A DNA stretch of 64,000 nucleotides, taken from assembly GCF_024178315.1 (NCBI RefSeq), contig NZ_JAMZIK010000070.1:43349-107348 (forward strand), in the 5' to 3' direction. The DNA comes from Siccirubricoccus soli. GTDB lineage: Bacteria; Pseudomonadota; Alphaproteobacteria; Acetobacterales; Acetobacteraceae. The notes beneath the pieces were generated by a model. That model ran no database searches. It was not told the DNA's origin and worked only from the letters and a program-made list of their open reading frames with translations. The position numbers and the translations under genes are program-made. Positions 61,699-64,000 of the stretch are shown piece by piece. How positions within the stretch are numbered: the stretch's first letter is position 1; each line of letters starts with the position of its first letter.

Positions 61699-62670
61699 CT
61701 ATGTGTAGGTGACGAGCGGACAGGGGGCGCCGCCGCCCGCCAGCAGGGCCGGCAGCGCGTCCGGCAGCGCGGCGAAGCGCGTCGGCGGGGCGAGTAGCGC
61801 ATCGAGGCGGGGATCGTCGAGCAGCGCCAGTGCCAGCGCCAGCCGCTCCGCGTGGCTGCGGCGGCCGCGCATGGCGGGGGCGACGGCGCCGACCTGGGTG
61901 GAGAGCAGGGCGAGGCGCTTTGCGTGGAACGCCTCGCCGAGCGGCAGCGCCACGGTGCGGTCGCCATGCCAGCTCGCTTCGAGGATGCGGGCCTCGAAGC
62001 CGGCGCGGCCGAGGGCAAGGCGCAGCCCGGCTTCGCTGGCGCTGGCATGGAGGATGAGTTCCTGCTCGCCGGGCACGGACTCCGGCGGCAGGTAACGGGC
62101 GCCAAGCGCCTCGATGAGCGGCGCGCGGCTGGGGTCGAGATCGGTGACGATGAGCTCGAGGCCGGGGATGCGGGCGAGCAGCGCGGCAGCGAGCAGCCCG
62201 ACCACGCCGGCGCCGATGACCAGTGCCCGCTCCCCCGGCAGGGGCCGCGCATCCCAGAGGATGTTCAGCGCCGTCTCCATATTGGCCGCCAGCACCGCGC
62301 GGTGATCCGGCACGGCATCCGGTACGGGGATGCACATGGCGGCGGGGGCGAGGAAGCGATCCTGGTGCGGGTGCAGGCAGAAGATGCGGCGGCCGCGCAG
62401 CGCCGGCGGGCCGTCCTCCACCACTCCCACTGCGGCGTAGCCGTATTTCACCGGAAAGGGGAACTCACCCGCCATCAGCGGGGCGCGCATGGCGGCCCAT
62501 TGGCTTTGCGGCACGCGCCCCTGGCTGACGAGCCGTTCCGTGCCGCGGGACACGCCGCTGGCGAGGCTGCGCACCAGGGCCTGGTCCGGGGCGCGCGGGG
62601 GCAGGGTTTCGGCGCGCAGCTCCGCCCGGCCCGGGGCGGTGTACCAGAGGGCGGTGGCGCGGCGGCTCAC
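61699..62670 (-). CDS. Medium-chain dehydrogenase/reductase-like protein
   Basis: A 323-residue protein of the zinc alcohol dehydrogenase superfamily. The N-terminal GroES-like part has GVSRGTERLVSQGRVP and PVKYGYAAVGVVEDGP. The Rossmann half begins NMETALNILWDARPLPGERALVIGAGVVGLLAAALLAR and has LIVTDLDPSRAPLIEALGARYL. The usual N-terminal catalytic cysteine is not obvious, so it may be a zinc-poor variant. The GTG start at 62670 overlaps the reductase stop by four bases. It shows likeness to the BchC group, but no bacteriochlorophyll genes are near. Confidence 0.85.
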   Translation of the reverse strand: MSRRATALWYTAPGRAELRAETLPPRAPDQALVRSLASGVSRGTERLVSQGRVPQSQWAAMRAPLMAGEFPFPVKYGYAAVGVVEDGPPALRGRRIFCLHPHQDRFLAPAAMCIPVPDAVPDHRAVLAANMETALNILWDARPLPGERALVIGAGVVGLLAAALLARIPGLELIVTDLDPSRAPLIEALGARYLPPESVPGEQELILHASASEAGLRLALGRAGFEARILEASWHGDRTVALPLGEAFHAKRLALLSTQVGAVAPAMRGRRSHAERLALALALLDDPRLDALLAPPTRFAALPDALPALLAGGGAPCPLVTYT

Positions 62671-63449
62671 CGGCAGATCTCCGGCCGGGCGCGGTGCAGC
62701 GGGATATCGAACAGCACGTCGCCCTCCAGCGGATGCACCACCCAGGTGAAGCGCAGCCCATCGGCGATGCGGGCGGCCTCCGGCAGGGTGAAGGCGGGGA
62801 TGCCGGAGCCGAGCAGGACCGGGGCCACCGTCACATGCAGCCGGTCCAGGCAGCCGGCGGCAAGGAAGCGGGAGACAGTGACGCCGCCGCCCTCGACGAA
62901 AAGGCGGGTCAGGCCGCGCGCCGCCAGCGTCGCGAGGATGGCGGGGATGGTGAGGCCGCCTTCCGGGCCGCGCGGCAGGCGGATCACCTCCGCCTGGCCG
63001 CAGCGTTCCGGGCCGGCGGCGTCCTCGGCGGTGAGGAGGAGGGTCGGCGGGCCCTCGCGGAACACGCCGTAATCCGGGCCGAGGCGGCGATTGGTATCGA
63101 GGATCACGCGCACCGGGTGTGGCCCGGGGCAGAGCCGGGTGGTGAGGCGGGGATCATCCTGCCGCACCGTCCCGGCACCGACCAGCACGGCATGGCAGAG
63201 GGCGCGGAGCCGGTGGGTGTGCAGCAGGTCGCCGCGGCCGCCGATCCATTGCGAGGAGCCGGTGACGGTGGCGATGCGGCCATCCAGCGTCTGGGCCAGG
63301 CGGCCGATGACGCGGCAGCCATCTAGGGCCTCAGCCGGGGCCAGCACCGGGCCGAACAGAGCGGCAAGCGGCCCGGGCGGCAGAGCGCCGGGCGCGTCGC
63401 GCCGGGCAAGCAATTCGGACCATGCATCGGGGGCGCCGGGTGGAGACAT
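62667..63449 (-). CDS. RibD C-terminal/dihydrofolate reductase-like pyrimidine reductase
   Basis: A 260-residue reductase of the RibD C-terminal family, without the N-terminal deaminase domain. Blocks are GRLAQTLDGRIATVTGSSQWIGG, HRLRALCHAVLVGAGTVRQDDPRLTTR, PVRVILDTNRRL, LFVEGGGVTVSRFLAAG and DRLHVTVAPVLLGSG. It uses NADPH in relatives. The start at 63449 follows MPLPP-type non-homologous sequence upstream. It is the first gene of the five-gene operon and may reduce an aminopyrimidine or pterin intermediate. Confidence 0.9.
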   Translation of the reverse strand: MSPPGAPDAWSELLARRDAPGALPPGPLAALFGPVLAPAEALDGCRVIGRLAQTLDGRIATVTGSSQWIGGRGDLLHTHRLRALCHAVLVGAGTVRQDDPRLTTRLCPGPHPVRVILDTNRRLGPDYGVFREGPPTLLLTAEDAAGPERCGQAEVIRLPRGPEGGLTIPAILATLAARGLTRLFVEGGGVTVSRFLAAGCLDRLHVTVAPVLLGSGIPAFTLPEAARIADGLRFTWVVHPLEGDVLFDIPLHRARPEICR

Positions 63450-63632
63450 GCGGCCCCGACCATGCCGGAAGCCCGGGCGCGGGGGGAGAGGCATTCCGCT
63501 TCGGCGGGGCGCCTGGCCTGCCGAGGCGTAGGATCGTGCAGAACGGGAAACCGCCAGGCAGGGAGGCGCCCGGCGGGATCGGTATCTGGCGCCTGATCGG
63601 GTGACCCGGCGCGAGGAGGCAGCGCGCCCGCC

Positions 63633-64000
63633 TCAGAGGAAGAGGGCGTTGATCTGCGGATTTGTCATGGCACCGATCTGGGTGGAGGTGAAGGCGCTGG
63701 TCTGGGTGTCGCTCATGGCGACGATGTCTGTCGTCTCCAATGCCTGGACCTGAGTGGTGGTGAGCGCACCGATCTGGGTGGAGGTCAGGCCCGCCATCTG
63801 GGCCGTGGTGAAGGCGGCGATCTCGGTGGTGGTGAGGGCCACGAGCTGAGTGGTGGGGAGCGCCGCGATCTGGGAGGTGGTGAGCGCGGCGGTCTGGGTG
63901 GCGGTCAGCGCGCCGAGCTGGGTGGTGGTGAGCGCCGCGATCTGGGAGGTGGTGAGCGCGGCGAACTGGGTGGAAGCCAGCGCGGCGAGGTCGGTGGTCT
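63633..64000 (-). CDS. Octapeptide-repeat protein, C-terminal part only
   Basis: The reverse frame is open from the window edge to a stop at 63633 and encodes 15 consecutive eight-residue repeats with consensus TTTQIAAL (variants TSTQIGAL, TTTQLGAL, TTAQMAGL). The protein ends NPQINALFL. The 24-bp DNA units are diverged, so the protein repeat is selected. Such Thr/Gln/Ala/Leu arrays occur in long proteins of some alphaproteobacteria, but I know no function. The N-terminus lies outside the window. A helical or beta solenoid is possible. Confidence 0.8.
   Translation of the reverse strand, partial: TTDLAALASTQFAALTTSQIAALTTTQLGALTATQTAALTTSQIAALPTTQLVALTTTEIAAFTTAQMAGLTSTQIGALTTTQVQALETTDIVAMSDTQTSAFTSTQIGAMTNPQINALFL

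Noticed and set aside
63640..64000. 24-bp periodic DNA as a CRISPR or satellite array
   Set aside because: The period encodes an eight-residue protein repeat in an uninterrupted frame, and the DNA units are diverged at synonymous sites.

Overview
The window is very GC-rich chromosomal DNA with long antisense open frames. It looks like an alphaproteobacterium of the Acetobacteraceae, most like Roseomonas. The reasons are orphan Bug/TctC receptors, TRAP transporters, HemP, a methylcitrate pair, the HflKC-protease operon and Acetobacteraceae-like protein sequences. This is judgement by eye; no search was run. I saw no rRNA, tRNA, CRISPR array, integrase or insertion sequence.

Layout. 0-5.5 kb: purH (cut by the window edge), a chemoreceptor and a CoA-transferase. 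5.8-10 kb: a flavin monooxygenase-like gene, hemP under a Fur-type box with a possible receptor remnant, a CueR-type regulator and an atypical lower-GC orphan gene. 10-17 kb: an acylase/YjbQ pair, a peptide-type binding protein and modBC without modA. 17-24 kb: a Bug receptor, a second Fur-box gene, the hflK-hflC-protease operon and mrp. 25-36 kb: a nitrogen-scavenging block with ribokinase, aspartate/hydantoin-type racemase, hydantoinase, M20 amidohydrolase, a split TRAP transporter and two PuuE-like deacetylases. It is interrupted by a frameshifted aminoglycoside phosphotransferase and carries three sigma-54-like promoters. 36-48 kb: a TRAP-type binding protein paired with a hybrid histidine kinase, two D-carbamoylase-like genes, a methyltransferase, another Bug receptor and a MocR regulator facing a DUF983 gene. 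48-58.6 kb: a low-complexity protein, LysR, prpD/prpC-like genes, a histone H1-like protein, a SnoaL-like pseudogene, otnC-otnK, a cupin and a YbaN-like protein. 59-63.4 kb: a tightly overlapping operon (RibD-like reductase, dehydrogenase, PTPS-like protein, glycosyltransferase, methyltransferase). 63.6 kb to the end: an octapeptide-repeat protein running off the window.

How the genes may work together. The 26-48 kb genes fit uptake and stepwise hydrolysis of cyclic ureides, hydantoins and N-carbamoyl compounds, and the sigma-54-like sites fit nitrogen control. The 59-63 kb operon is the best candidate for an undescribed system. It combines pterin/riboflavin-type enzymes with a sugar transferase and a methyltransferase, and its PTPS-like member lacks the canonical catalytic cysteine and one zinc histidine. 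Several families of dispersed palindromic repeats sit exactly at gene ends and supply the stop codons of five genes.
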